Shown piece by piece: positions 23,305 through 37,273 of a stretch of DNA of 64,000 nucleotides. Origin of the DNA: Chamaecyparis obtusa (taxonomy: Eukaryota; Streptophyta; Pinopsida; Cupressales; Cupressaceae); assembly GCA_027943335.1 (NCBI GenBank), contig BSBK01001538.1:1443484-1507483 (forward strand), read 5' to 3'. The notes below the pieces were generated by a model. That model was not told the origin of the DNA and searched no databases. It saw only the letters and a list, made by a program, of their open reading frames with translations. A program made the position numbers and the translations under genes. Every line of letters starts with the position of its first letter. Position 1 is the stretch's first letter.

Positions 23305-24394
23305 CAGTAGAAATGCTTTGGTGAAAGAAGAGTCACCAAATGAACCTGAGAAGGAAAATAACTTGATGGTAAGAAGAGCACTTTGGAATGAAGGTAAAAA
23401 GGTAGATCTGGTAAGGAAAAGTTTGTTCAAGACTAGATGTAGAGTTTCTAACAAATTTTGGAAGGTAATCATTGACAGTGGTAGCTTGGAGAATCTGGCA
23501 TCTGAGGAGATGGTCACAAAGTTGTAGTTTAAAAGGTTGGAACATATTAAGCCCTATCAAATTTCATGGATTAAAGATGAGCATACACTCTTGGTAAGTG
23601 AACAATGTTATGTGAATTTGAAAATTGGAAAGTACAATGATCAGGTGTTATGTGATATCATGCCTATGGATTGTTGTCATATTTTGTTGGGTAGATCTTG
23701 GAAATATGATAGACATGCTATATATGATGGGAGATTACATAACTATTTGGGCTGATGGGAGAAGACAAATCTTGTTACCTTTGATGGAAGAACCTATTAG
23801 TAATGTTTTCACATCTGTGAAAGTATGCTTGATGGAAGGAAGAAAGTTTGTTAAGGATTTAAAGAAAAATAATGTATGTTTTGTTGTGATTCCTAACAAA
23901 CTGAGTAAGAAAACAAAGGATAATGTCCTTGAGGAGATTGATAAGTTACTCATCGAGTATAGTGAAATTATTTCTGATAATGTACATGATGGTTTTTCAC
24001 TGAAGAGAAGCATTGATCATTGCATGGATCTTATCCCTGGAGCTAGTTTACCAAATAAGGCACCTCATCGGTTGACACCTACTGAGCATCAGGAATTGAA
24101 CCGACAGATTCAAGAATTGTTGCAGAAAGGTTTGATCAGAGAAAGTTTGAGTCCTTGTGTAGTACTTGCGGTATTGGCACCTAAGAAGAATGGAGAATGG
24201 TGAATGTGTATTGATTCCAAAGTAATCATCAAGATAACTATGAAGTATAGATTTCCTATACCAAGAATGGATGATATAATGGATAGTTTGACTGGAGCAA
24301 TGTATTTTACTAAAATTGATTTGAAAAGTGGTTATCATCAGATCAAAATCAGAGAAGGTGATGAATGGAAGACTGCTTTCAAGACAAAGAAAGG
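23305..24394 (+). pseudogene. Element B gag end, protease and start of RT
   Basis: Resumes the frame broken at 17365. Protease VIIDSGSLENLASEEMV near 23468-23520, CHILLGRSWKYD near 23675-23715, the spacer (CFVVIPNKLSKKTKDNVLEE), then RT fingers (IRESLSPCVV, KKNGEW*MCIDSK) and [15 protein letters not shown] near 24306-24350. It is cut at 24394 by element C, in the middle of the RT palm, and resumes at 41579. Stops: TAG near 23525 and TGA near 24201. Confidence 0.9.
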
Positions 24395-25404
24395 TGTAGA
24401 TATCTAAATTTGATTACATTATTTAGTAATCTTATTTAGTTTTATCCTAGGACATCTTGTTAATTAAATATTATTATTTTATTAATTTATGTCATCCCCT
24501 AGTTAATTAAATTAATTAATTAACTATAGTCCAATTAATTATGCAAATGACAAATCTATAGTATGATAATTAATTAAATCCCTATTCTTCTATTAATTTA
24601 AATGGATACACTTATCTAAATAAATTAATTCACAAAACCCCTTTTTCCTCCCACTTGAAATTAAATAAAATATTTAATTTTAAGAAATCCTAATTCTCCT
24701 TTATTAACTAATAATCCATGCTTAGCTAATCTAACCCTTCACTCATTCTCTCTCCTCCCATCACATCTCCCTAATCCTCCACTTACCCTCTAATCCAAGC
24801 CTAATCACCCCTTCAACATTTGCACAATCATAATCCAAGATTAAGAAATGCCAATCCATCACAAGTCAACCCTCATGTCACCATCACCACATCCTCCAAT
24901 GCCAAATCATAAAGCCTCTTACACATCTCTTACACACTTTTCCCCTCTCACACCTTCCAAAGTGGACACATCCATCAAGAATTTGGCCTCTCCTCTCATC
25001 CTCCTCCATTGTGACACTTGTCACAATGCTATGCATTTGAGAAAGCACAATCCATGTGCTCTCCCTTGGATGCATCTCCACCCTTCCTCAAGTTTGCAAC
25101 TTGACCATCCATTCATCCTCCATTTTCCTTTATATTGAGCCTCTTCCTCCTTCATTTTCATCCACCATTGAAGCAAAGTTATTATGCCCATTTCTCTCTT
25201 GAACCTTGAAGCATAATTTATGAGCACACATCCAATCTTTGGACAAATCCTCTACATCTTGGAGGTTTTTCTTGAAGGTCTTGCATTGCCTTTTGAGTAT
25301 TTTGCATTCATTTTGTAGGTCTAATCTTAAAGGTTTTACTTGTTTTGTTTTGTTGAATGCTAGCTTAGCTTGGTATTTTTAGACATTAAATTTTAGGTAT
25401 TACA
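24395..25404 (+). repeat. Element C 5' LTR
   Basis: Begins TGTAGATATCTAAATTTG and ends TTTTAGGTATTACA. Same family as 13014-14052. The U3 is AT-rich. Confidence 0.93.
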
Positions 25405-25407
25405 TTT

Positions 25408-25426
25408 TGGCACGCCCAGTGGGACC
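25408..25426 (+). promoter_or_regulatory. Primer binding site of element C
   Basis: TGGCACGCCCAGTGGGACC, three bases after the LTR. This is a primer-site sequence of the type seen in Tat-like elements. I do not assign the tRNA with certainty. Confidence 0.7.
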
Positions 25427-27700
25427 CACTTCAAGGGTCATTTCTCTTCATCTTTCTTATTTTTCTTTGCAAAACTAACCCAAATACTAAGGTTTTTTTT
25501 GTTGTTTGAGTGTGTTGCAAGGGTTTTTTGGTATTTTGTAGGTTCAAGGCCGAAGAAGACACATTTGCATAGATATTCCTGCCTTCAGATTTTACACAAC
25601 ATCAACATTCAAAAAATCCGTAGTTTAGCGGGAACGCTTGTACAAATGCGGGAAAACTGATTTTGCTTCGGGAACGCTTCTACAGATTGCAAGAATGCAT
25701 TCCCACAATGAAACTTCTACTTTTCCTACCCGTTTTTGCTCTTTGTCCTGACTTTACCAGTGACTGACTATACCCTTTTGGCGGGATTGCCTTCCTGCAA
25801 TGCGAGAATGTGCGTTGACTAGGCGGGATTTCCTGTGTACTTTTTGTAAGTCGTACGACATTTACTATTGTTTTTATTTTTCTACCTTCATTCCCGCAAT
25901 GTGAGATCACTGTTTGACTATTGCGGGAATGCTGTTTGACCTAGCGGGATTGACTATTAACCCTTTGTAAGCTGTATGACCCTATCATTTTTCTAAGGTT
26001 TCTGCCTTCATTCCCGCAATGCGGGATTGACAGTTGACTTGCAGGAATGTTGTTTGACTATGGGAATGCATCTACAGGTATCAAACTCTGTCTAGATTTA
26101 TTATTCTATCATTTTGATTTTTTATTTAACAATCTGGGGGAACGCTGGTATAGATTTTGTGGGAATGTGTTTTCTCTATTGCAAGTTTGCAAGTCTTTAC
26201 AGGAACGCTGGTTAAATTTTTTAAAATAGAATTTACTCATTCTTTTTTAGTGCATTAAAAAGAATAGTGTATGTCTACACAGAACTCACACATTTCTCTT
26301 GGTGTTTAAAATACATCAAAATCCAATCTTGAATGCCTAAGGAAAATAATATAAAAAAAAATCTGCTTTTTTTCAGATGTTTTAGTAAATTGCATTTTTA
26401 GAGGTCTTCGGAGCATTTTTGGACTATAATTGCTGCCAATAATCTTATATTGATGGAATTTGCCTCTAGATAATTGGATTATCTTTCCAACGATGTAAAC
26501 GGTGCATCATTTCAAGTTGTGAGCAAAAAGTTATGCCTTCTGCAAGGGGGCATAAATTTCAAAGTAACTTTTTTTCATCATTTAGTTGTTTGTTCTAATC
26601 AAATTGGGCTCTAAACAATCAAATCTTGAGTGCATAATAAGAATGAACAAATAAATCAAACAACTTCATTTTGGATTCTAAAAATAAGAAAACTCAATCT
26701 TGAATTTCTAAGGGATAAAGAATCAATGCAATGAACACTTCATTTGGTGATTAAAATTGATCAAACAAAGTCTTGAATGCTAAAGGGTGTAACATTTTCT
26801 TCTTATTTTTGTAAAGCAATTTCTATTTTCTGAGCATTGTCATTTACTTTTCAAAAAGAACCTTGCATGCTAAACATGAGTGTTTGATGTTCTAGAATAG
26901 AAAATACTTAGTCTAAACTAGGTTCAATTTGGAATGAATACTTCTTGGTGTGTTTGAAGGAGTGTTTTTCAACACTTCCTTGGAGCTTTTTAAATTCTTT
27001 GCAAAACCTTGTTAAAGTAAGTGACATTGAAGAAATCCACTTGTATCTGTATCCTCTCCCCTTGCCTTCACAGATCTTGGGTGAAGAGAAAGATCAAGTC
27101 CAATTGACAACACTTCTAGCGAGGCCTGTCTAGAGAGAATCACTTCCTCTTTAGAGAACGGCCTCAAACCGGTAATTCCCTGGCTGGTATATAAATAAGG
27201 TGCTGAGAAAACTCTCACCTTATCCCCATAAGCTTAGGTGAGGCATGTTGATGGTAGCCTGAGGTAGGTGAATATCCCTATGATTTTGACATGGTCAACT
27301 AGGCTCTTAAGTGAGTCACGCGCATACAAACTGATTGGGGGGATGCCACAGATCTTACTAGAAGCCATTAATCAGAAGCCCACTTGATCTACTCCTAAAA
27401 GTATCAAAATATTTGTGCAAGAACCAACTCAAGTGGTTTCCTGGGTCACCTGAAGATTACTCACCATCTGTATTCCTCTTTTGGGATACCAAGTTGTGGG
27501 TAAAGGTTGTGATACTAGCATGTCTTGTAGGTAGAAATTGCTTGTGCATGTTCTCGAAGTTACAAAACTAGTGAAAACATCTATTCAACATACACAATAA
27601 AAAATTTCTACAAACAAATCATTTGCCATGTCAGTCTAATCCTCCAGTCTAGAAGTCACCCAAGCCTCCAAAATCCTATCATCCTTGTCTCCTAATCATG
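25427..27700 (+). other. Element C leader with E2F-like motif cluster
   Basis: About 2.3 kb of untranslated leader. At 25620-26220 there are many GCGGGA/TCCCGC words. Four match the plant E2F consensus WTTSSCSS: 25649-25656, 25890-25897, 25923-25930 and 26010-26017. The rest (26230-27700) has no recognised gene. TATATAAATAA near 27188 resembles a TATA box, but nothing supports its use. Confidence 0.5.
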
Positions 27701-27958
27701 GTCTTCACATCATCCCGCATCCTTTCGATCCAGTATTGTCCTCCTTTCCTCCCTATATCCTAGGCTAGAAAAGTCATCCTGGTCATCCCTCATCCCCTTT
27801 CCATCCTCTTTAGAGTCAGTCTTTCCTCCTATCCCGAGCTTGATCCAAATCTCAATTTGAGCTTATTGACCATCCTAATCTAAGCTTTAGCTTTCCTTCC
27901 ATCCTCATCCTTCATCCCCATCCAACTCATTTGCAAATCTTCATGTCCCAATTTCTTT

Positions 27959-29690
27959 ATGATGAGTTCAGTCATCCCACCTTTTCTCCCACTTTATCCT
28001 ATTCCAATCATGATGATAGTCTTGTTGATCATGATGAATACCTTGAAAACCTTAGCAAGCTTGCTCCAAAAATCCCCCAGAATCCAATCATCCCTCCAAA
28101 CTACCCCACCAGTTCTCCATACATACACTAGTACTCCTTATCATACCTTTGACAAGGGAGATCCAGTATCCACACCTTCTTCCTATATTGTACCCACCTA
28201 TCCCCCACATCCTAATCCAAATCCTCCATCTCCTTATCCTCCAACCCATTTTAAAAATCAAGTTCCTAGTCTTCCAATCCAACACCATAATCCCCATACT
28301 ATTGCTAATCCACCATCTAATCTATCCTACCTTTCTCCTCCATCTCCTCCATCCTATCTCAATCTACCATCTTCCATTACTACCTACATTACCACAAATC
28401 CTCTTCTACAAGAAATATGCATCCCTCCACCCACTTCATATACCATGCCTCAATCCATCACCCCTACCTCACCAATTAGTCAATCTAGTTCACAAGCTTC
28501 CTCAATGCCCACTTATGTGAACTATCTAGTCATTCCATCCTCCACCTCCTTTTCTGCATGATCATCCCCTCAACCAAGCTCACAATCCACTACCCCACCC
28601 ACATATGTGGACTATCCTAGTTGTCCATCTTCTACACACTCCAATCCTTCACCTCAACCTCCATTGTGAAAGTCTCCAAGGAGTTTCACAAGGAAGCTAG
28701 CAAAAAACCCATCTCCTAAAGTTGAAGAGTCATGTCATCTCAATCCTTCATGTGAATCCATCATTGATGAGGCCCATCCACCTCTCCCATCAGCTATCCT
28801 TCTTCCATATACCACACTTATTGATCCTCTTCCATCTCCTAACATCATTGAGTCATTCCCATGCATTGATCCCACCCAGTCCCCATCCACTTCTCCTCCT
28901 CCCAGCATTATCCAAGCCATGTCCAATGAGCCTCATGATTTCACCCCTCTTCCTGCCATCATGATTGTAGAATCTCCCACCCTTTTATGCATACCATCTG
29001 AAGAGTTCTCCCTTCTTCCTACCATCACAATTGGAGAATCTCCCATCCTTTCATCCACCCGATCTGAAGAGTCCATCCATACATCCCCCATCACTCTACC
29101 CACACCCATCCAATCCAGTGAAGATCTTGTCCAAAAGCATGTTGAATCATCCATTGAACTAAGTCAAGATCCAATCACTTCACTCCCTCTATTTCCTAGT
29201 CTATTACTTCCATCACCCCCAATCTAAGATCCCATCATTCCAATTCTTCCAATCCAAGAGCTTATAATCCAATTTCCTCTAACTCAAGATCCTACCATCC
29301 CACTTCCTCCATTACATGATCCATTTCTCCCATCCACTCCTCCATCTCAAGATCCATTACCATCCCCCAATCCCAGTCAAGATCATATCATCCCATCCCT
29401 TCCACTTCATGATCCTCTAACATCTATCCCACCACCATCACTCTATCCCCTTGGTCCACTCATGTTTGTCAATGGCGGCCCACTTGAAGGAGAAGAAATA
29501 AGTTTCATATCTTCCACCACAACACCTAATACTAGAATTTTATCTTATTCCCCAAGTCATAAGTATCCTTGCTTGGATAAAATGCTCAAGAAATGGAATT
29601 ATCAAGGTAAAGGCCTAGGTGCTCATGAACAAGGAAATCTAGAGCCCATATAGGACAAGAAACATCCAAAATCATGTGGTATTGGTCATA
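27959..29690 (+). pseudogene. Element C proline-rich ORF with G-patch, first part
   Basis: One continuous frame from an ATG at 27959 to the F insertion, broken only by TGA at 28559, TGA near 28667, TAA at 29225 and TAG near 29651. It is rich in Pro and Ser (for example PHPNPNPPSPYPP). The end carries CLDKMLKKWNYQGKGLG near 29570-29620, a G-patch core like that of element A. It is cut by element F at 29695 and continues after 39002. It probably derives from the Tat gag/protease-RT linker. A host extensin-like gene is unlikely given the LTR context. Confidence 0.65.
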
Positions 29691-29695
29691 CATCT

Positions 29696-32664
29696 TGAAT
29701 AGTGGTAAAATGGATTCACCCCTATTCAGATGTAAAAAGAGGGGAAATATGAGATTTATTCTCAAACCCAAATTCCCAAAAAAGAGATCCAATTTGATCA
29801 ACCAAGAGGTTAATACACAATCGAATCAATTTATGAGGAATATGGAAGAGAGAGAGAGAGAGTAAATCCAATATTTCCCTATGAATGAAATTATGCTTGG
29901 AATATGGAATAATTGAAATACAAATACTAACCTCAAATTAGGGCAGATCTGGAAAATGTCAAATTCTGATGTCTGTGTATACTTTCGAGCAATTCTACAA
30001 CTTGTTCTAGACTGAAAATGCCGAGACAAAGAAAACCCATAAATCTTTCTCCAAGATGAGCTCAGGTCGAGTTTGACCCTCATACAAGGTCAAATACTAC
30101 ATTCTTTATTTGAAGTCCAATTCAAATTCTGCTCATAGATCTCGGAAGTTTGCCGAAAAGGGTATCCAAATTTGCTCTCAGATCTAAAATTTTGCACCTG
30201 TACCTGCAAGAAAATGGGGGTTTTTGTTGTATGGGGGGTTTCCCTTGGTCAAACCCTAATTTAGGAATTAACCTTGAAATTGAATTGAAATATAGTTTGC
30301 ATAAACAAAGTAATTGAAACAAATCACCTCACTTATGTTGAAGTCCTTGTAGAGGATTGGAATCCTCAAATCCACAAGTAGGAATGCTTCAATGGATGTA
30401 GGATGAATGTAGGATGTCTCCAATCAATAGCATTTGATCTTCAACACCAATCTTGACTTGATCTTTTCATATGAGAATGCTTGAATGAATGTAGAAGGAT
30501 GGATCATCAAAAGGGGGCTCCAAAGAGATTGAATCCTTCAATAGCTAACAATGGATCTCCTTGATGGATGGATGCTTGAACACTTGAATGTGTGTGTGTG
30601 AAAATTGTACTTGATTTGTAGACACAACACTTCAGTAAAACATTAGAGGTTAGCAAAAATCAAAATCGTGCAAAATTGAAATCTACTCTAACCAAGCGAT
30701 TTACTGCCTTCTAGTAGGTGCGAGATTAATGTTCTCAGATTGTTATTGAGATCAGTGACCTAGACGACACCTAAATGAAGGATTTGGATGCAAAAATGAT
30801 ATAAAATATGAATGCAATTAATCTATTTTTTTGGTATTTTCTATGCAATATGAATGATAAACTTGATATGAATCTATAATATGTAAAAACTGATATGCTA
30901 TGAATTGATCTATCTAACAATGATATGAAATATGAATGTAAAAACAAGATTGATCTCACAATAGCCTTGATTCGCAATAAGCTTTGATTCCTTGTCCTCC
31001 AATCCGACAGCGCGAGGATGCAAAAGTATGAGATGCTTTGAGATGAGCTGAGGCTTTAATTTATAGAAATCCAGGGCTTTGGAGGTGCATGGAAAAAAAG
31101 CCATAAATCACTCAGATTAACTCAACTTGATTTTTGAGTTATCTGATAATAAAGATAATTTAATTCACAAAAACATGCAAATCATGAAAAAATAGCTTTT
31201 TAACTCAAATTAGAAGTTTAGATCAATTTTAAAACTCAAAAATGATGTTGAGTTCTAAAAAGTCAATAACTTGCATTGATTTTCTGATTTGGAGTTTAAC
31301 TGCTCTTTGATTGTGCACATGGATAATTATGAATTAATAAATAAATAAAGTGATTTATTCTCAACTTAACTGCTTTTTGAAATAAAATAATTAATTTATG
31401 GGTTAATTAACTATTTTACCAAACTTTTATTAAAAATTATATTATTAAATAATGACAACATGCTTTAATTAATTAAATAAGAATTTAATCAATTATTCAT
31501 AGGAATTTTGATTTATTGTCAAAATTAAATAATACAATTAATAATAGATAGAATTAAATTTAATTAAACAATTAAGTGGCAAATATTAAATCTAATTAAT
31601 TAAATATGCAAAATATTTAATTAATCAAATTTTATGATAAATGTGATTTATTGCCAAATAATTATAAAATTAAAGATAATTATGATGATTAGGAATATTA
31701 CTAGGAATATTCCTCGATGTAGAATTTAAGATAATCAATTATGATTCGATGATGTTTAGATGTGCCTTAGATTAGGACTTTGATGTCGATTTCGTTCGAA
31801 TTGAAGATGTAGGAGATTAATGCACTTATAGCCCATTTTTGGGGTATTACAGAATGCTTGAAGACTTTCTTGAATGCTTGATTTCACTTTCTTGCACTTG
31901 AGAGCTCACTCATGAAATTGCTTGAGATGTGATGTGAATAATGGATGAGAAAATGAGAGATAAGGCCACCTTTTATAGTGAACTAGGGCACAATCCTCTA
32001 AAGGGGCCACCTTAGAGAATTAAATCCCAATTACGTCCTAACCTTTAGAAAATATACTTAGATTAAATGTAATTAAAGGATTTACCATCCCGAAACCCGA
32101 AATGGCCAACCTAGAGGCGGGAAATTAAATATCCCAAAAGCCCGATGCTTGAAAATCTAGGATTCTGGAAATTTGAATGAGGGGGGAAAAATCAAGGTTG
32201 GACTTGACCTAGTTAGGTTCGACCTTGATCCTAACCTAGTTAGGTGAGCTTGATCCTGACCTAGTCAGGATCAACCTCAAATTTGACCCTCAGCCCAGAT
32301 TCAGTCAGAACCAGGTCAGGAGGTCCCGGGGATGCCCAGAAACCTAGAAATGATATCAGAATAGGATAGAATGCCAGGGATAGACATAAAATCCTATGAT
32401 TACTATGATGAAGGCTAGGAGGACTTATTTCTAAATCCTACCTAGAAAATAGAGCCATGGAAGAGGGAAATTAAGGAGAATCCTTGAGATCCTAACCCTA
32501 ATTTCACCTAGAATGAAGAAATCAAGTGTCGGGAAGAAGTGGAAAGTGGGGAGAAAGCCAAATAATGCAAAGACCCAATCAAGGCACTCAATATGACCCC
32601 AAACCACTTACTTAGATGGCTAAAATCTCTTAACATGGAAGTGCTTCCATTTTAAGGCAATACA
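29696..32664 (-). repeat. Element F 3' LTR (left), split by solo LTR G
   Basis: TGAATAGTGGTAAAATGG to TTTTAAGGCAATACA, interrupted at 30590 and resuming at 31857. Homologous to 37295-38997. Confidence 0.93.
30591..31851 (-). repeat. Solo LTR G in the F LTR
   Basis: 1261-bp solo LTR, TGTGTGTGTGAAAATTG to TTTGGGGTATTACA on the + strand, flanked by a perfect GAATG duplication (30586-30590 and 31852-31856). It is the reverse complement of the solo LTR at 55714-56922. The AT-rich middle has many TTAATTAA words. No internal region is present, so the parent element was lost by LTR-LTR recombination. Confidence 0.95.
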
Positions 32665-32681
32665 TTAAGCCCCCACTTTAG
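32665..32681 (-). promoter_or_regulatory. Polypurine tract of element F
   Basis: The complement reads AAAGTGGGGGCTTAA directly before the 3' LTR start at 32664. It confirms the minus orientation of F. Confidence 0.75.
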
Positions 32682-33851
32682 CAAGAGTATGGACTCAATG
32701 CAAACTCTTGGTAAAGGAGATCAGAATGAAAATATAATCTTATTGTAATCCAAGGGACAAATAAAAACCTTAAGCCCCCAAGGACTCAAGTCTTTGTTGA
32801 CTCCTAGATCACAATAAGAGAAACATCTCTAGAGAGGAAAGAAGGTGTGATTACCTCACCCAATGAGAACTTATGTCCCATTGTGAACCACACAGAAAAA
32901 TGGCACAACTGGAAAGATGGAATTGAACTGCCTAGTGAATGTGGCTACTCACTAGTCAACCCATCAAGGATTCATCCTTAGGAATATTCTATTCCATAAG
33001 AATAAAATAAAAAATAAAAATAAAAAGAGATCCAGTCTTAAGGACACCTCTGACCTTAAGGGATCAAAATATATGTGTATTTGAAACTAGAGGGATCAAG
33101 AGATCCTAAAATATAAACCCATGCTTTAAGGATTAATTACTAATCCAAAAAGGGAAAAAGTATCTTAAAAAATATGTGTGCCTATCGAAAAGTGTGTGTG
33201 TGCAACAGGTGAGCAGAGCATATGCCCCCATGTTAAAGTCATTGCTGACACTTTAACAGGAGCAATGGCTTTAACAGAAACATAAACAACTCCACTGATT
33301 ATGTTTCCACATCGAGATGCCCCTAGATGAAGACAAATCAAGGGAAATATCATAGAAACATATAGAGAACATAGAAGGGATCTACTTACTATGGGGTCTG
33401 TATGATCATAAGATCATATATATATGATATTATTGCGAATGAATTGACATCATTCCCCAAAGAAAGTAGAGCTACAATCACAAAGGAGGAAAAATCACAT
33501 AAGATATACGAAGGAGAATCTTTTCAGACCATGACATGGATACCAAAAATAAATTAGTGCTACCATATCTTGAATCCAAGAAGATTACACAAGGAAACAT
33601 TTACGAACAATAGCACAATTACAACATAACATTGAACAATGCATAGAAGAATAGAGATATATATAGAGGAATTTGAACAACAATTTCAATTCCTTTATCA
33701 CCTTGCACCAAATGAGTAACAAGGATCATATAAAATAATTTAACAACATTTAGCAAACACATTACGGGAAAAGCATAGTACAACAGGAAAACACACAACA
33801 GAGCTACCATGAAGGACAAGCTGATCAAGCGTGCTACTTACTTTCCCCATC
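32682..33851. other. Element F 3' untranslated region
   Basis: About 1.2 kb between the gag stop at 33852 and the polypurine tract. It includes a short AAAATA-type run near 33000. No gene recognised. Confidence 0.6.
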
Positions 33852-36800
33852 TCATTGTATATCATTTAGGGAAGGAGGGTAACTTGCAAGAGGGACTATA
33901 TCCAACACAGTAGGAATGATAGTCAGTTCCAAACAAGGATCCTCTGGAGAATCACAATGTTTGACACTAGGTGTAAGAGTTAATTGTGATGAAAGTATAT
34001 TAGGTAAATCAATGTCAATGTCAATAGTTTCATATTCATCATTAACATCATCAGTATCATCAAGAGTATCTTCTTCATCCAAATTAATCAAAATAGGATC
34101 TAAGATATGAATAGAATCATCATAATCATGCATGTGAACATCATTATTAGTAACAATCTGTTCTACTACATTATGCATAGGTTTATCTGTAGAAGGTAGA
34201 GATCTTTGAGCTTTAGCATGAGCACGAAACTTTTTATGACATTCATTAGCAGATTGATTTCATTTTGATTTATTTGAAATAGGTTGAGAACTAGGAGGAA
34301 AAATCATAGGATCCTTCACAGGCTCTTTAGGAAGATCAATAGGATTATTAACCATAGGAGAAACAATCACAGGATCTTTGATAGGTGCGGTAGAAGGAAC
34401 TTGATTAATAGAGCTAGAGGTCATATTTAAAGGAGGTATTGAGGGTGTAGGTAAAAGACCATGATTAAGATCCCTAGGAGGTGAACTTAATTCAAGAATT
34501 TTATGATGTTTATAAGCTTGATATGATTGAAAAAGATTATCAGGTTGAGGAGGACATGAATTAGGTAATGAAGGCCAAAAGAAATCCAGAGCAGCATAAT
34601 CTCTAGGCCTAGAAGGTTGATATAGACTATGATTAATCATCTTCACTTCTTCATCATGAATGAACTCAAGACACTTATGGATAGGTGAATCAACAACATG
34701 CATGGTAGTTAACCAAGGCAAACCTAGCTTAACTTGAAATTGATTAGATGTAGGAACAACAATAAAGGTAGTGTTCACAATTTTTCCACAAATTTCAACT
34801 GATAAAGTAATAGAACCAAATGATGGATAAAGAAAACCATTGCAAGTTTGAATCCACATATCCTATGTATCATAAAATTCACATTGTAAGCTTTTCATGA
34901 AAATATTTTCTTCAGTGATAACATTGACTAAGGATGTAGGATCAACAAGACAACCATGAGTAGGTTTCTAAGAAATCCTAGCAATAATGTAAAGGGGACC
35001 ATCAAGAGCTTTAATAGTCTCAGAGTCATCAAAGGTAATCAAGAGTTCCCGAGGTCTCTTATTCTTAAATTGTTGTCGAGGTTTAGGTTGAGTTTTCATT
35101 TTAGGTTTAGGTTTTGGTTGAGGTTGAGATTGAACTTGAGGTTGAATCTGAGGTTGATATTGAAGTTGAGGTTGAGGTGGAGGTATAGATTGATCAATAT
35201 GCTCCACTTGATTAACAACATGATTGAGATCATCCATCTTTGAATCATACACAATGTCCATAGAAAATGGTTGAGCAATAGTATTAGTATCATGCGTAGG
35301 TAAAGGGTTCGTATAGATTTGAAGGTTCTGATTAGGAGGAGAGATAGATTTATTCCTAGTACTATCCAAATTATCAACAAATAAAGCCTTAGAATCAATT
35401 AGATCTTGAACCTTATGTTTTAAACAATAACATTTCTCAGTATCATGACCATTCTGATGATGATATTGACAAAAATTATTTTGATCAAAAGATTTAGATG
35501 CAATCGTAGTAGGTAACAGAGGTCGAATAGGAGGTAAAGTAATCATATTAGTAGCTAACAACCTATTCATAATAGCATGTAAAGATTCAGAAAGAGGAGT
35601 AAACACATGATTTAATTGAAAAGCAGTGGATGTAGAAGTGGCATTGTGAGATACAACAACAACTTGATCAGCAACTACATTCGTTTGTTTGTTTATCTTG
35701 ACATAGTTGTTGAATTTTTGAAATTTGTTTCGATTAGGAGCAGCATCACTCTTATCAACTAGAACAGGAGCCATTGGAGTTGTGCTCTCAAATTGACTCA
35801 CTTGTAATTGATAATGATGAAGCACTACACAAAGTTGTTGAAAAGAGGTAAATTCAGTAAGCAAAATCTTATCTCTAATATTCTTTTGCAAATTTGAAAT
35901 AAACATACATTGAATATCAATATCAGGAATAGGATAGGAAATTTGAGCATACAAATGCTTAAATCTACCAATAAATTCAGTCAATTTTTCCTTAGCACTT
36001 TGTTTACAATGCATCAAATCAGTCAAAGACACTTGAGGGCCAATATTATTTTGAAATTATTGAATAAAGGCATTAGCAAGCTGAGGAAAGGAATCAATAG
36101 AATAAGGAGGCAAGGAAAAATATCATTGTAAGGCCTTGTCATGGAAGGTTCTAGCAAACAGTTTGGCTAAAATCCTATGGTCATGAGCATAATCACTACA
36201 AAGGATTTGGAATGTTTTAACATGATGAACAGGATCTCCTTTTCCATTATAATTCTCAAGATGAGGCATCTAACCTTGCTGAGGAATAGGAGTACGAATG
36301 ATGTCTCGAGACAAGGGAATTCACATGTCACATGTAGGAATACTAAACTTGTTTTGAGTTAAGGAAGCAAGTTGTTGTTGTAAGGATGATACAGTTTGAG
36401 CCAAAATGATGCTTGTTGAATCATTAGAGGAAATAGGAGTAGCAACATTAGACACACTAGGTAAAGTGTAAGAAGCTACAAGAATAGAAGACACAACTAG
36501 AAGAACACTAGGAACCACAGTTGGAAGTAGATTGGAATAAGTGAAAGGAACATTATGATATGAAGGTTGTAATGTAGGAAGGGACATAGGAGGAACACTC
36601 ATAGGAATAGAGGGAACCATCACAGTCACCAAAGAAGGAGTATAGATAGGAATAATAGGTAAAAGATTAAAAGGAGGTTCAACACTAGTGATAGGAGGAA
36701 TCAACCCTAAATCTTGAGCTTCTTGAACTAAAGGTTTAACATTTGCATGCACAAGGTGAGTAATACCACATAAGTGGTTAACACCTTGATCACTACCACA

Positions 36801-37115
36801 AAGAACTTTCTTAAGAGCCTTTATAGCTTGAATGGAATCTTGATTATGGTTCTCTTGAAGAAGCCAATTACCCATTTTATCAAGTTCAGTGGAAATTTTT
36901 TGGACTTGCTCAGGAGGAACTCTTAAAGAATCATCCTCATCATGAGATGAGTGAGAAGAGTTTTTCTCCATAGTAGGATTGGAATCATGAAGAATCAAGT
37001 TATCATCCGGGATCCTAAGGAAAGGAGAGGAAGATTCAGGATCAAAGGCACCCATGAGTCTATGACTTCTTCTAACCAGAATATTATAAGTAGGACTAGT
37101 GGTAGTAAATCTCAT
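33852..37115 (-). pseudogene. Element F gag-protease ORF, one frame with stops
   Basis: A single frame of 1088 codons from ATG at 37115 to the stop at 33852. No frameshift is seen, but about seven in-frame stops occur, each explicable by one C-to-T or G-to-A change (for example CAA to TAA, TGG to TGA). The N-terminal part has a coiled-coil-like segment then a Pro-rich region. The capsid part has YNGKGDPVHHVKTFQ near 36240 and an FIGRFKHLYAQISYPIPDID segment near 35970. A C-x2-H-x3-GH-x4-C knuckle (CQYHHQNGHDTEKC) lies near 35460, then a Gln/Pro/Lys repeat. A protease-like part (VKLGLPWL) lies near 34715 with a weak active site (VDPTS), and the tail (34178-33852) is Asp/Glu-rich. Confidence 0.85.
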
Positions 37116-37273
37116 AAACCAATGTAATGCAAATGAACTAAACTAAGGACACATAAAGCATGAATATGAAATCTAATTAGCATGCAAGATCTAACACAAA
37201 GGAAAAATCTAATACTAACAAGATAAAAGGAAAGCACAATAAGGCATCCAATTCCAAAAAAGTAAAGAGAGTA

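Noticed and set aside
27180..27200. TATA box (TATATAAATAA) in the element C leader as an internal promoter
   Set aside because: No other promoter feature, no ORF at suitable distance, and AT-rich words of this kind are common by chance here.
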